The notes beneath the pieces were generated by a model. It worked only from the letters and a program-made list of their open reading frames with translations, was not told the origin of the DNA and did no database searches. Below are positions 19,061-29,144 of a stretch of 32,187 nt of DNA, piece after piece. Location: assembly GCA_031290455.1 (NCBI GenBank), contig JAITNP010000067.1, forward strand, positions 1 through 32,187. The letters run 5' to 3'. The first letter of the stretch is position 1, and the number at the start of each line of letters is the position of its first letter. The position numbers and the translations under genes are program-made. The DNA is from Treponema sp. (GTDB lineage Bacteria; Spirochaetota; Spirochaetia; Treponematales; Breznakiellaceae).

Positions 19061-19286
19061 TAAAGGTCTTTAATGCTCTGAGAAGTGGCACCATGGGATA
19101 ATCAACCGGTTCAGCTATGGTAATTACAATTTCTTTATGACCGGTTGGCTTAGTTTCAATGGAAAAATCAATATGCCGCTCTACAGATTTATTCAGCAAC
19201 TCCATGATAACAATACCTGAAAAAAGCCTACGATAATAAATGGGAACATCTTTTCTCACCAATTCTTTAATTTCAAGTATTTTCAT
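19023..19286 (-). CDS. Conserved hypothetical protein (87 aa)
   Basis: ORF in a tight same-strand cluster upstream of tsaE, overlapping its start. Confidence 0.65.
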   Translation of the reverse strand: MKILEIKELVRKDVPIYYRRLFSGIVIMELLNKSVERHIDFSIETKPTGHKEIVITIAEPVDYPMVPLLRALKTFIDTIDKKGELPG

Positions 19287-19407
19287 TTTTGTAAATCATA
19301 CCTACTTTACGGAATTTAACTTCCACGACGATGCCGACGGCTCCGCTCCTGTTTGTTATTTACTCCAAACAGCTTATAAATAGTATCGGAATAAACATGC
19401 AACATCT

Positions 19408-20238
19408 TTAATAGCATGGATTCGATAAAGCGGTATAGAACTTCAATAAACGAGGGGCCAGCTCATATTCCGCTAAATCTCCGACCAGAACCACGTCTTT
19501 TGCCTCGTAAGCCCCCACTAGTTCTTTGAGAGAGGCGCTGAATTCCTCAATAAAACTATGCATAGGTACAGTATCTATGGATATGGCGTCCAACGCAAGC
19601 CCCCGAAAGGTGAGCACGTGGAGGATTCTGAATAATTTTTCCGTAATATGGGAAAATAATTGCACCGTTTCCGCCGCCCTGCCGTCTTTACCGGTTTGAA
19701 TATCCAGGGGAAGATCCTCAAGCCGTCCGGTGATTCCTGTAACCAGGGAGCCAATGGCATTGAGTTCCCCCGAAGGATCCTCAAGTTCCCGGATCCGTTC
19801 ATCAATCAGGTGACTCGTTTCCTCAGGGGTAAACCCCGCCCCATCAAGGGTCTTACCGATACATTCCCCCATATCGGGAATCTGTTCGGATAAAAAACCC
19901 GCCGCAACCTGGTACTCCCACCCGCTTCTGATACGGCACTGGTCCTCAAAAGAGGCATTTTCATAAAATTTAAGCTCTTCCTGGGCGTTTAGGAGGGCCT
20001 CCATCGCGAGTTCAGGCCACGAAATGATCTTGATATCCAGGGCCTTTATGTGATCTATATCCAAGGTAAAGGATTCGGCAAGCGCACCGACATCAATGGT
20101 TTCTCCGTCTATCCGTAAGCCGCCGATACGATGTTCCGATCCTTCAAGCCACCCCTCAATACCGGACAAAATATCTCCCACCGTCTTTTCAGACTCCAGG
20201 GTAATATCCGCCGGTTTTCCATTAATGGATATATCCAT
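19408..20238 (-). CDS. Hypothetical protein downstream of fliD, possibly flagellar
   Basis: 276 aa ORF starting 3 nt after the fliD stop; acidic, helical; no recognised domain. Confidence 0.75.
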   Translation of the reverse strand: MDISINGKPADITLESEKTVGDILSGIEGWLEGSEHRIGGLRIDGETIDVGALAESFTLDIDHIKALDIKIISWPELAMEALLNAQEELKFYENASFEDQCRIRSGWEYQVAAGFLSEQIPDMGECIGKTLDGAGFTPEETSHLIDERIRELEDPSGELNAIGSLVTGITGRLEDLPLDIQTGKDGRAAETVQLFSHITEKLFRILHVLTFRGLALDAISIDTVPMHSFIEEFSASLKELVGAYEAKDVVLVGDLAEYELAPRLLKFYTALSNPCY

Positions 20239-20241
20239 ACG

Positions 20242-22257
20242 TTACCTGTTATTATTATTCTGCTGACTAAACTGATCGAGGGATGAGGTCATCCGCTCCA
20301 TGCGGTTATAGGCGCTTTCCATCTGACCATACTGATTCTTCAAACTTGCCTCTTTAGCGGCAAGCTGCCGATCCAAGGTATCAATACGCCGCTGTTCCTG
20401 ACTCATCTTCGAATCAAGGGTTCCTGTTTTAAGGGTGATCACCCCGCCAATTTCCACATAGGGCTTGCAGAGAGTTTCAAAAGTATAAGCAACCCCTGAA
20501 TCAACGATGAGGTCTCCGTTGGTATCGTACCCGAAAAGCTGCTGAATGGTGGACAGATTGGTCTGCAAAGCCGCATCCAAGGCTTTTTCATCTATTTCGA
20601 GATACCCCCGCAGTCGTGCGGGATCATATCCAGCGCTGCTTCCGGATCCCCGTCTATCGGTACCGATACCTATCTGGGACAGCAAGGCAAGTCCCTGGTC
20701 CGTACCCGTGGGATAAGGAGCGGCGGCAGCTCGCTGAAGGGTGTTCCTATATTGATTCAAGACCGCATCCCCCGCAAAGATCCCCATGCGTCTCTTGAGA
20801 TCTGCCTGTTCATCTGTCGAAAGGTAGGTAAGTTCCTGGATAACCCGCTCGTCATTGCGGGTTAACACATTAACCTCCGCCATGAGGCGGTTATAGTTTC
20901 CCACAAAGGCGATGATGGCATCTTTTATCGATTCCCGGTCAGGCTCAATACTGAATCGGACCGGCTTGTCCGAAGGGCCTTTGGCCGTAATGGTAACCCC
21001 CGGTATCAGATCATCAATAGTATTAGTCGGGCGAATGATCTCAATCCCTTCCATCAAGACTACCGCATCTTGGGCCACGGAAACCGGATTGAGGGGCTGC
21101 AAACCGCCTTCGACCGCAGTATCGGCATTAGGATCAACCAGTCGTATATTCCGAAGGGCAATGTCCTTCCCGGTATTTCTATTAACCAATTCTATGGAAC
21201 TGATGGTTTTATCCCCGGCGATATCCGAAAGCAGGTACTCATACAAGGAGAAGCTTTCAGCATCCCGTATGGGAGGAAGGGGGGTTGAAGTTCCATCAGA
21301 AAAGGTCACGGAGAGGGCATGCAGAGCATCTGAATCTGAAACAGCGGAATCCTCCGAAGGAGAAGCAGCATCTGCGGTATCATCCGATACAGTCTCAGCT
21401 ATGCTCTCATCCGCCGGATTATCACCGGTGGCATCTTCCGTAGCAAACACCGTCGTGGCGATTTCAAACTGCAACATCACTCCCGGAGCAGGCTCAAAGC
21501 CCACGGGTATCACCGCCTTTCCCCCTGCACCCAGCTTGAGGGCATCATCCTCAAAGTATAGAAACTGCACTGCCTTAGGCCCTGAAGCATCCTTAATGGA
21601 AGCGGGATCAATAGCAATATCCATACTGGCGTTACGGGGCGGTTGTTGTCCCAGCATCCCCATCTGGAGCGCTAAATTTTCCGCATCCCCCGAAAGCTTA
21701 AGCCGGTTTTCCGCTCCGGGTATCTTGGATTCTATGAGGAGTGATTTTTTCCCCCGCTGGACCGCGATAAGGCTTGCCTGCATCTTATCCCGTCCCCGCC
21801 GGTTCAAAGCCTCGGTAAATTCCCGGAGCGAGCCACCCCGGAACGTAAGGGATACGGCATCCTGCCCCACCGAAAAGGTATAGGTTCCTTCACCGACCTT
21901 AAAGGAATCTTCCAGTGGTGTGGACAAGAATCGATCCGGCTGGGCGATTTGTTTAACCGTAAAATTGTATTCCCGTTCTACCGCTTCCCGGGTAGCGGTT
22001 CCAATCATAACCGAAGCGTCTGATGCATTAACAACCCGATCATTGAAAGGATTTTGAAAAGAATAGAGAAACCTCGCACTATCCCGGAGGGTCATCATAC
22101 GCCGCCCCAGGTCTTGCCAGTAGGTTTTTTCAGCTTGTAAATTTTCTATCTGCTTCTCAAAGCGTTCCTTGGGGAGCCGTTCAACTTTCATGAGATCGTC
22201 GATCATTTTTTCTGTATTAAACCGGCTTTTTACTCCCGGTACATATATATCAGACAT
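20242..22257 (-). CDS. fliD: Flagellar hook-associated protein 2 (cap)
   Basis: MSDIYVPGVKSRFNTEKMIDDLMKVERLPKERFEKQI...; FliD N- and C-terminal organisation; flagellar context. Confidence 0.92.
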   Translation of the reverse strand: MSDIYVPGVKSRFNTEKMIDDLMKVERLPKERFEKQIENLQAEKTYWQDLGRRMMTLRDSARFLYSFQNPFNDRVVNASDASVMIGTATREAVEREYNFTVKQIAQPDRFLSTPLEDSFKVGEGTYTFSVGQDAVSLTFRGGSLREFTEALNRRGRDKMQASLIAVQRGKKSLLIESKIPGAENRLKLSGDAENLALQMGMLGQQPPRNASMDIAIDPASIKDASGPKAVQFLYFEDDALKLGAGGKAVIPVGFEPAPGVMLQFEIATTVFATEDATGDNPADESIAETVSDDTADAASPSEDSAVSDSDALHALSVTFSDGTSTPLPPIRDAESFSLYEYLLSDIAGDKTISSIELVNRNTGKDIALRNIRLVDPNADTAVEGGLQPLNPVSVAQDAVVLMEGIEIIRPTNTIDDLIPGVTITAKGPSDKPVRFSIEPDRESIKDAIIAFVGNYNRLMAEVNVLTRNDERVIQELTYLSTDEQADLKRRMGIFAGDAVLNQYRNTLQRAAAAPYPTGTDQGLALLSQIGIGTDRRGSGSSAGYDPARLRGYLEIDEKALDAALQTNLSTIQQLFGYDTNGDLIVDSGVAYTFETLCKPYVEIGGVITLKTGTLDSKMSQEQRRIDTLDRQLAAKEASLKNQYGQMESAYNRMERMTSSLDQFSQQNNNNR

Positions 22258-22280
22258 ACTCCTCCGGGGTCTTCCCTTAC

Positions 22281-22631
22281 TTAAATCCGTTCATCAAACA
22301 GAGACCCAATAACTTCCTTGATTTTATCGCGAAGCCGCCGCAATTCTTCAGGCGGAAGCACCTTAATAACCTTATCGGTTTCAGGATCGAGTACCTTGAC
22401 TACAATTTCATGAGACCAGTGATCAACCTCAAACTTGAGCTTTTTATTAAATGCAAGACTGATGTGTTCAAGCTCTGATGCAACCGCCTTGATATCCATC
22501 GTATTATTACCCGATGATTCCCGATTTTCTGGCAAGGATGATTGGATATACCCTCGCCTTGAAACCTCCTGCGGCAGGAGACTTTTTTGCTGCGAAACGA
22601 CCTTTCCAGCAACATTAATTTGTATACCCAT
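22281..22631 (-). CDS. flaG: FlaG family protein
   Basis: LAFNKKLKFEVDHWSHEIVVKVLDPETDKVIKVLPPEELRRLRDKI. Start set at MGIQINV. Confidence 0.88.
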   Translation of the reverse strand: MGIQINVAGKVVSQQKSLLPQEVSRRGYIQSSLPENRESSGNNTMDIKAVASELEHISLAFNKKLKFEVDHWSHEIVVKVLDPETDKVIKVLPPEELRRLRDKIKEVIGSLFDERI

Positions 22632-22671
22632 AGGTATATCCTTATCATACAAAATAATACAAAAAAACATT

Positions 22672-22708
22672 AAAAAAAAGGACGGAGAAAGGCGCGACAT
22701 TCTCCGCC
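22672..22708 (-). terminator. Rho-independent terminator of the first flagellin
   Basis: Minus strand GGCGGAGAA tgtcgcgcct TTCTCCGTC followed by CTTTTTTTT: 9 bp stem with one G-U pair. Confidence 0.87.
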
Positions 22709-22778
22709 CCGCGTTTCAAAAGGCGACGTCCAGATGCCTCTTGAGCTGCTCAAACAACCCTAAAAACGAAAACCAAGC

Positions 22779-23627
22779 TTAACCGAGGAGCTGTAACACC
22801 GACTGGGTCTGAGTATTGGCCTGGGCCAACATAGCAGTCCCCGCCTGGGACAGAATCTGATTTCTGGTATAAGAAACCATTTCCGAGGCCATATCCACAT
22901 CCCGCACCCGAGATTCAGCAGCCTGGAAATTCTCCGCCGCAATGGCAACACCATTAGCAGCCATATCAAACCGGTTCTGATACGCGCCAAGATCGGCCCG
23001 CTGTGTGGAAATCAGCTTGAGCGCCGCATCCAGCGTACCAATTGCCTGATTCGCATCTTCCGGGGAAGCCAGAGAAATGATACCGTCTTCACCCTCAGCA
23101 CCCTGCAATCCAAAAGCCTGGGCGGTCATAGCGCGGATAAAGACCTGTTCATTCTGGTCCATATTAGACCCAACCTGGAACCGCATGACCTTCTCAGAAT
23201 CCTGCGCATAAGCGCCGGTAAGCAGATTCATACCATTGAATTGAGCATGACTCGCAATACGGTTGATTTCATCGACCAACTGAGAAACCTCAACCTGGAT
23301 CTGCAACCGATCCTCATCGGTATAGGTGCCGTTAGCGGACTGTACTGACAGTTCCCGGATGCGGTGCAGAATATCCTGACTCTCCTGAAGGTATCCTTCA
23401 GTAGTCTGAATAAAAGATACACCATTCTGAATATTACGTTCAGCCTGATTTAAACCCCGGATCTGACCCCGCAATTTCTCAGAAACCGCAAGACCGGAAG
23501 CATCATCAGCCGCCTTGTTGATCCGTTGCCCAGAACTGAGCTTTTCAATGTTTTGTCCTACATTAGCCTGAGTTACGCCAAGATTACGATTGGCATACTG
23601 AGCGCTTATGTTATGATTAATTATCAT
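22779..23627 (-). CDS. flaB: Flagellin FlaB-type filament core protein
   Basis: [20 protein letters not shown]...[41 protein letters not shown]...[21 protein letters not shown]. Start set after SD AAGGAGG. Confidence 0.95.
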   Translation of the reverse strand: MIINHNISAQYANRNLGVTQANVGQNIEKLSSGQRINKAADDASGLAVSEKLRGQIRGLNQAERNIQNGVSFIQTTEGYLQESQDILHRIRELSVQSANGTYTDEDRLQIQVEVSQLVDEINRIASHAQFNGMNLLTGAYAQDSEKVMRFQVGSNMDQNEQVFIRAMTAQAFGLQGAEGEDGIISLASPEDANQAIGTLDAALKLISTQRADLGAYQNRFDMAANGVAIAAENFQAAESRVRDVDMASEMVSYTRNQILSQAGTAMLAQANTQTQSVLQLLG

Positions 23628-23792
23628 GTAACCCTCCTTGGGTTGGTAACCTCTGCTATCCATAGCTGAGGCTGAACCGCACGCTTAGAAATCCCGGAAG
23701 CACTTTCGCGCCGTCTCTCCCGAAATTCCCAAAAACGGAATAAAACAATTATCAATTGATTTAATAATCGATCCATACCGTCATGCCGTTAT

Positions 23793-23825
23793 ATTATACA
23801 TACACCAATCAAGGATTTTTGTCAA
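23793..23825 (-). promoter_or_regulatory. Putative promoter of flaB (22779-23627)
   Basis: Minus strand TTGACA then TATGTATAATA (17 nt to TATGTA or 21 nt to TATAAT), giving a leader of roughly 150 nt. Confidence 0.5.
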
Positions 23826-23829
23826 GAAC

Positions 23830-23870
23830 CATAGCCATTTTAAAACCAATTTTTTTTTAAAATGGCTATG
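23830..23870 (-). terminator. Strong hairpin downstream of the second flagellin, probable terminator
   Basis: CATAGCCATTTTAAAA - 9 nt - TTTTAAAATGGCTATG: perfect 16 bp inverted repeat 16 nt past the stop. No clear T-run after it. Confidence 0.6.
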
Positions 23871-23885
23871 TATAATGTTAACCGC

Positions 23886-24746
23886 TTACTGGAGCAGCTG
23901 TAATACTCCGCTCGTCCGCTGATTTGCCTGGGCCAGCATAGCCGTCCCTGCCTGGGAAAGAATCTGATCCCGGGTAAAGGAGACCATCTCCTGGGCCATA
24001 TCCGTATCCCGAACCCGAGATTCCGAAGCCTGGAAATTCTCGGCACTGATATCCACACCCCGAATGGTATGTTCAAGCCGGTTCTGATAAGCCCCAAGGT
24101 CCGCCCGCTGCTTGCTAATGGTCTTGAGCGCCGCATCCAGGGTCCCGATGGCCCGGTTGGAATCTTCCGCGGTTTCAAGACTTACGAAGGTCTGATCCTC
24201 GGCATTCCGAAGTCCCAGTCCCGCAGAAGTCATGGTACCGACAAACACCTGTTCCCGCTGATCAATGTTGGCGCCAACATGGAACCACATAGAGGCGGTT
24301 ATTGTGTTGTCTCCATCCTGACGAGCGAAACGTCCGGTAAGCATATTCATGCCGTTAAACTGAGCATGACTGGCGATACGGTCGATTTCGTCCACCAGCT
24401 GAGAAACCTCAACCTGGATCTGCAGGCGATCTTCCTCAGTATAGACACCATTGGCGGACTGAACAGCCAATTCCCGGATGCGCTGCAAAATGTCCTGGGT
24501 TTCCTGCAGATAGCCTTCAGTAGTCTGAATAAAAGAAATACCATTGGCCGCATTGGCGGAAGCCACGTTCAAGCCACGGATTTGGCTCCGCAGTTTTTCA
24601 GAAACCGCAAGACCGGACGCATCGTCCGCCCCACGATTAATACGAAGACCGGAAGTAAGTTTCTCCATGGAACCGGTAAGACTATTCTGGGTAACATTAA
24701 GAGACCTGTTGGCGAACTGAGCACTCAGGTTATGATTGATGACCAT
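23886..24746 (-). CDS. flaB: Flagellin FlaB-type filament core protein, paralog
   Basis: [60 protein letters not shown]...[32 protein letters not shown]. Confidence 0.95.
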   Translation of the reverse strand: MVINHNLSAQFANRSLNVTQNSLTGSMEKLTSGLRINRGADDASGLAVSEKLRSQIRGLNVASANAANGISFIQTTEGYLQETQDILQRIRELAVQSANGVYTEEDRLQIQVEVSQLVDEIDRIASHAQFNGMNMLTGRFARQDGDNTITASMWFHVGANIDQREQVFVGTMTSAGLGLRNAEDQTFVSLETAEDSNRAIGTLDAALKTISKQRADLGAYQNRLEHTIRGVDISAENFQASESRVRDTDMAQEMVSFTRDQILSQAGTAMLAQANQRTSGVLQLLQ

Positions 24747-24939
24747 GTCATCCTCCTTGAATTATGTTACAAGAGCATCCTTGCCCTTGATTTTGATTAA
24801 GTATCTTTAATTTCGCAGCCGGTTACCGGCTATTTTAATCGGGGAAACACTGTTACAGCCCCATCCTAGATCTTTAATCTATTTTATTCTCGGTAATCAG
24901 TAAAAAGAACTTGAGCCTTTTTTTACCACATTTTTCTCG

Positions 24940-27237
24940 CTATACCCCCAGGAGGAGCAGACTTTTCCATTTCCATAGGACCGGCCCTTGCTTGAGCCGT
25001 TCCCGGAGGGTATCCCGGACTTTAAAAAAATCGGCATCCCCCATCGCCGCGGCGATAAAGCCCCCCCAGTTTGACTTTTCCTTATCAAACCAGGAAGACA
25101 GGTCCCGTTCGGTAAGGAGCCGCGCTTCCTGTTGTTCCACTATGGTGCGCTGTATCTTGAATCCTGCATCGTTAAAACAGGTTTCCAATGTTTCCCCATC
25201 CCAGGTCCAGCGTTCGGTGGCAGGGTTGACCGGAGCGGTAAAGAAGGCTTCCTCCGCCACTGCTAGTTTTGCCGTCATGGCCGTGGAGGCCTCACAGTCT
25301 TCCCTGAGGATCCGGGAAATCCGTTCCCCAAGCCGGGGCGGGGACTGGAGCACCACAATATCCCCGCCGGGAGCAAGGAGCAGCCGGGCAGTACCCGCAA
25401 AGGCATGAAACAGGCCGGAACCGCCCCCTCTTCTCCAGGGCTCCCGTACCAGGATATGTTCGAAAGTGGGGGTGGAAAACAAGGCCCCCGCTTCTTCAGG
25501 GCTTGGCAGCTTTCCGCTCGGATATACCGCGATTGCCGGTTGTTCCGGCTCATCAAGCGTAGCGGCATAGCGGAGGAGAGCCTCCTTTGCGGTCTCGGTG
25601 TCCACCAGGGCGGCGGCCAATCCTTCGGGAGTACGGCGGAGGCTTTCCCACAGGAGGAGTCCATCATTGGCCGCGGGGATGAGGATCCGGTCATGCCGTT
25701 TTATCGAACATTTCCCCAGGATTGCATCCCGGTCGGCCAGAAGCAGGGTGCTTCGTCCAGACTCCAGCCGTTTGAACCACCCTTCCCGGCCCTTTGATGA
25801 AGCTGACCACGAGAGGATTTCCCCATCTGCGGATCCGCCGACCGTGGTCGAGGGTTGTCCTGCGGCCACACCATGGGCTGCGGCATCGCGGTGGGCGTCC
25901 CCCATGATAACCGCTGCCTGGATTTCCCGCTTTCTCAGTACCTCCTCCCGGATCCGGCCTTCGTATCCCACGGTTGAGGGGAGATAAAAGGTTTTTCCCC
26001 GGAGGGGGGTAGGGAGGTACTGCTGCGCCGCCCAGTGGTCCCGGTACGCATGAGGATAGATATAACCGTCCCCATGACCGAAACTTTCATGGTCCCGGCT
26101 TGGGTCCCGCAGGTGATTGGGCACCTCCGCATCCTCCTTTTCAACCGCACCCAGGGCATCGAAAAAGGCCATGGTGGTATTGGACTTGGGGGCAGTGGCA
26201 AGGTAGAGACAGGCATGGGCCAAGGGAAAGTTCCCCTCAGGGAAGCCTATCCGGTCAAAAGCCTGGGCACAGGAAATGACCACCCTAAGGGCCGAAGGGT
26301 CCGCAAGGCCCACATCCTCGCTGGCAAGGATGATCATACGACGAAAGATGAAACTCGGATCCTCCCCGGCGCGGACCATCTTGGCAAGCCAGTACAGCGC
26401 CGCATCGGGGTCGCTTCCCCGGACGCTTTTTATGAAGGCACTGATAGTATCGAAATGATAGTCCCCGTCCCGGTCGTAGAGTACTGCCCGGCGCTGGATG
26501 CTCTCTTCCGCAGCCTCAAGGGACACCCGGATTTCCGTTCCCGCCGGAGGGGGCCAGGCAGGGGGACCGGTCTCCACCGCCAGTTCCAGGGCATTGAGGA
26601 GGCTCCGGGCCTCCCCGCCGGCCACTTCCACCAGGTGTTCCAGTGCCCCTTCCTCGAAGGAGACCTGCCATTTCCCGTAACCTCGTTCCGTATCCCCCAA
26701 GGTCCGTTCGGCGGCCCTGCGGAGCGCTTCAGGGGTCAGGGATTTAAGCTGAAAGATACGGCTGCGGCTTACCAAGGCCCGGTTCACCTCGAAGAAGGGG
26801 TTTTCCGTGGTAGCCCCGATGAGGATCACCGTCCCGTTTTCCACCCAGGGGAGGAGGGCATCCTGCTGGGCCTTGTTCCAGCGGTGGACCTCGTCCACGA
26901 AGAGGATGGTCCGTTTACCGTAGAGCCGCCGCCGTTCATCCGAGCGGTCAATGGCCTCCCGGATGTCTTTGATGCCGGTAAGCACGGCGTTGAGGCTTTC
27001 AAAGGTACTGCGGGTGGTATTGGCGATGACCCGTGCGAGGCTGGTCTTTCCGGTACCTGGAGGACCGTAGAAAATGACCGAAGAAAGCCGATCCGCCTGG
27101 ATAGCCCGCCTTAAGAGGCGGCCTGGGCCTAGGATGTGATCCTGTCCGATAATATCATCCAGGGTCTTGGGCCGCATACGGTCGGCAAGGGGGCCTTCAG
27201 GGGGAAGCGCTCCCTGGACGGTAAAAAGGTCGCTCAT
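24940..27237 (-). CDS. rarA: RarA/MgsA-type AAA+ ATPase with C-terminal methyltransferase-like extension
   Basis: [57 protein letters not shown]...[40 protein letters not shown]. About 330 extra C-terminal residues. Confidence 0.93.
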   Translation of the reverse strand: MSDLFTVQGALPPEGPLADRMRPKTLDDIIGQDHILGPGRLLRRAIQADRLSSVIFYGPPGTGKTSLARVIANTTRSTFESLNAVLTGIKDIREAIDRSDERRRLYGKRTILFVDEVHRWNKAQQDALLPWVENGTVILIGATTENPFFEVNRALVSRSRIFQLKSLTPEALRRAAERTLGDTERGYGKWQVSFEEGALEHLVEVAGGEARSLLNALELAVETGPPAWPPPAGTEIRVSLEAAEESIQRRAVLYDRDGDYHFDTISAFIKSVRGSDPDAALYWLAKMVRAGEDPSFIFRRMIILASEDVGLADPSALRVVISCAQAFDRIGFPEGNFPLAHACLYLATAPKSNTTMAFFDALGAVEKEDAEVPNHLRDPSRDHESFGHGDGYIYPHAYRDHWAAQQYLPTPLRGKTFYLPSTVGYEGRIREEVLRKREIQAAVIMGDAHRDAAAHGVAAGQPSTTVGGSADGEILSWSASSKGREGWFKRLESGRSTLLLADRDAILGKCSIKRHDRILIPAANDGLLLWESLRRTPEGLAAALVDTETAKEALLRYAATLDEPEQPAIAVYPSGKLPSPEEAGALFSTPTFEHILVREPWRRGGGSGLFHAFAGTARLLLAPGGDIVVLQSPPRLGERISRILREDCEASTAMTAKLAVAEEAFFTAPVNPATERWTWDGETLETCFNDAGFKIQRTIVEQQEARLLTERDLSSWFDKEKSNWGGFIAAAMGDADFFKVRDTLRERLKQGPVLWKWKSLLLLGV

Positions 27238-27258
27238 TACTCCCCCCTCGTACCCTTC

Positions 27259-28389
27259 CTATTCTTCGGCATTCCATTGCCATTCCCCGTCACGCTGCCG
27301 GTAAGACCAGACGCCGTTTTTGGCAGTTGCGGCAAAGAGGGTGGTATCTGGAGCCTGTATCATGGAAATAACCGGATGTTTTCCGAGGGTCGAATTATAG
27401 ATATCCCGATTTGAGACGCTTGAAGGGTCCTCATTTCCAGGGGTTCTCAGTCCCATAGTACCCAGATCTAATTCCCCATTTTGCAAGAGAATTTCCCGGT
27501 ATCCATGGGTAGTTGATGAACCGGTCCCATGTATGCCGAGGAGGAGCAACTGTACTTCGTCTTTTTTCCAGAGCGCGAGGGCGCCGGTAAAATGATAACC
27601 GGTTGACACTGGTGTAAAGGCGCCGGAATCGCTATACAGCATATACCCATCACTACTGACCGCTACAATCCTACTATTCACACGCACAAGCCCGATGATA
27701 TTGTTTGGGGCAGTATCAGCCGGTGCATCATCCGGTGAAGCTGGATCCGTAACTTTAATAATGCCATCCCCGGAGGTGGCTAGGTAATGGGTCGAACCAA
27801 GGAACGCTGCCCCGGTGAGTAACTTCGTTCCCTCTTTCACTATCTGCAAGGTATTGTTTTCACTGTCATAATATAGTATCGCATAGGTATTATCCCCTAT
27901 CTTTTTTTGCGCACCGAGAAACAAGAGGGTTGCATCCGCATACAGAGACTGTAAAACCGGGTAGTCTGCATGATTACGAATGGTTTCCCATGTTGAATCC
28001 GTAACCATATCTTTTTTTCGAAGGGTCAAAGTACCAGGATTTCCTGTTAGGGCATATAAAGTCCCGGGATCATCCGTCGCGGCTATATCAATGATCGGCC
28101 CGCCGGGTTGCTCTGGTAAGGTTTTCCAGCGAGCATCACTATACTCGTATAGGGTCTCACTGAATCGGCTTCCTACATAAAAACTATCCTTACATTGAAC
28201 AAGGGTGGTGGGGGTTCCCTCGATCCGAGGTTCCAAAGGTTTTACCTCAAAGGAAATTTCGTAAAAGATGGGATCCTGGTTACAGGAAAAAAAAGGGATT
28301 CCCCATACCAGCGCCAGGAGCAAAACCAGGGCCTTGCTCAAATTTCCTCGAAAGGGTCTTGAAAAAAACGTATCAATCATACTCATCAT
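27259..28389 (-). CDS. Hypothetical lipoprotein, possibly beta-propeller-like
   Basis: Signal peptide ALVLLLALVWGIPFFSC; repeated YVGS/LFLGA/LATSGDG blade-like segments. Confidence 0.65.
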   Translation of the reverse strand: MMSMIDTFFSRPFRGNLSKALVLLLALVWGIPFFSCNQDPIFYEISFEVKPLEPRIEGTPTTLVQCKDSFYVGSRFSETLYEYSDARWKTLPEQPGGPIIDIAATDDPGTLYALTGNPGTLTLRKKDMVTDSTWETIRNHADYPVLQSLYADATLLFLGAQKKIGDNTYAILYYDSENNTLQIVKEGTKLLTGAAFLGSTHYLATSGDGIIKVTDPASPDDAPADTAPNNIIGLVRVNSRIVAVSSDGYMLYSDSGAFTPVSTGYHFTGALALWKKDEVQLLLLGIHGTGSSTTHGYREILLQNGELDLGTMGLRTPGNEDPSSVSNRDIYNSTLGKHPVISMIQAPDTTLFAATAKNGVWSYRQRDGEWQWNAEE

Positions 28390-28396
28390 CCTGATC

Positions 28397-29035
28397 CTAG
28401 AAATGATACCGGGCCGAAAGGGTCAATTCCAAAAAATTGCCGTATACGTCTTTGGCAGGCTCGCGGGTCCACTCGGGAACAAACCACCAGGCGGCATTAA
28501 GGCCGAAGGACCAGTCCGGATTAAAGCGAAAAAAAACCGAAGCGGCGGGCTTGATAAACAGTCCGAAATACCCCTCCTCCAGGTATTTTTGAGGCGCCCC
28601 CCCCACCATCAGGCTCAGGGGGAATTCAAAGCGTTTCAAGACAGCCTGATACCCGAGTCTCACGCCAAAGGGGACGATATACAGCATGTTTTTTCCCAGG
28701 GTTTGGATAAACATGCCCCCCACCTCGGCCCCCAGGAAAAGATGGGGACCTAAAAAATAATTATAGGATAGCGCTCCGGTACCCCCCACCGGGCCGGCCT
28801 TCTTGTCCAGGATCCCCGCATCACCCAAAAAAAACATTGGCAGGACCACCCCCAAGGTTATGGTGAAGGTCTGATCCCCCCTAGCATAGAGGGATGGCCT
28901 AAAGTCGGACCAATCCGAATCTATCGGCACATCATCCCCGGTATCCGGTTCATCCGCTTCCTGAGCCGTTACCGGCAGCATGAAGCCCACCCATAATACG
29001 ATAAAAAAAAAGGCCCGCGCCTTTCTCATGCCCAT
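28397..29035 (-). CDS. Putative small outer-membrane beta-barrel protein
   Basis: Signal peptide ending VTAQE; amphipathic strands; terminal aromatic (LELTLSARYHF). Start at MGMRKA after SD AGGAG. Confidence 0.7.
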   Translation of the reverse strand: MGMRKARAFFFIVLWVGFMLPVTAQEADEPDTGDDVPIDSDWSDFRPSLYARGDQTFTITLGVVLPMFFLGDAGILDKKAGPVGGTGALSYNYFLGPHLFLGAEVGGMFIQTLGKNMLYIVPFGVRLGYQAVLKRFEFPLSLMVGGAPQKYLEEGYFGLFIKPAASVFFRFNPDWSFGLNAAWWFVPEWTREPAKDVYGNFLELTLSARYHF

Positions 29036-29144
29036 AACTCCTATCAATAATGCTTATCCTACTACTTACCCTCAAAACAAATTGAATGCGATTCCGTTAC
29101 TATAATAGAGACCGCTATCCTGTGCAATTACCAGAGAGGCGGGC

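Noticed and set aside
20912-21883. 323-aa plus-strand ORF
   Set aside because: Antisense to fliD; Ser/Ala-rich shadow translation.
26035-27114. 359-aa plus-strand ORF
   Set aside because: Antisense to the RarA AAA+ domain, which has clear conserved motifs; shadow ORF.
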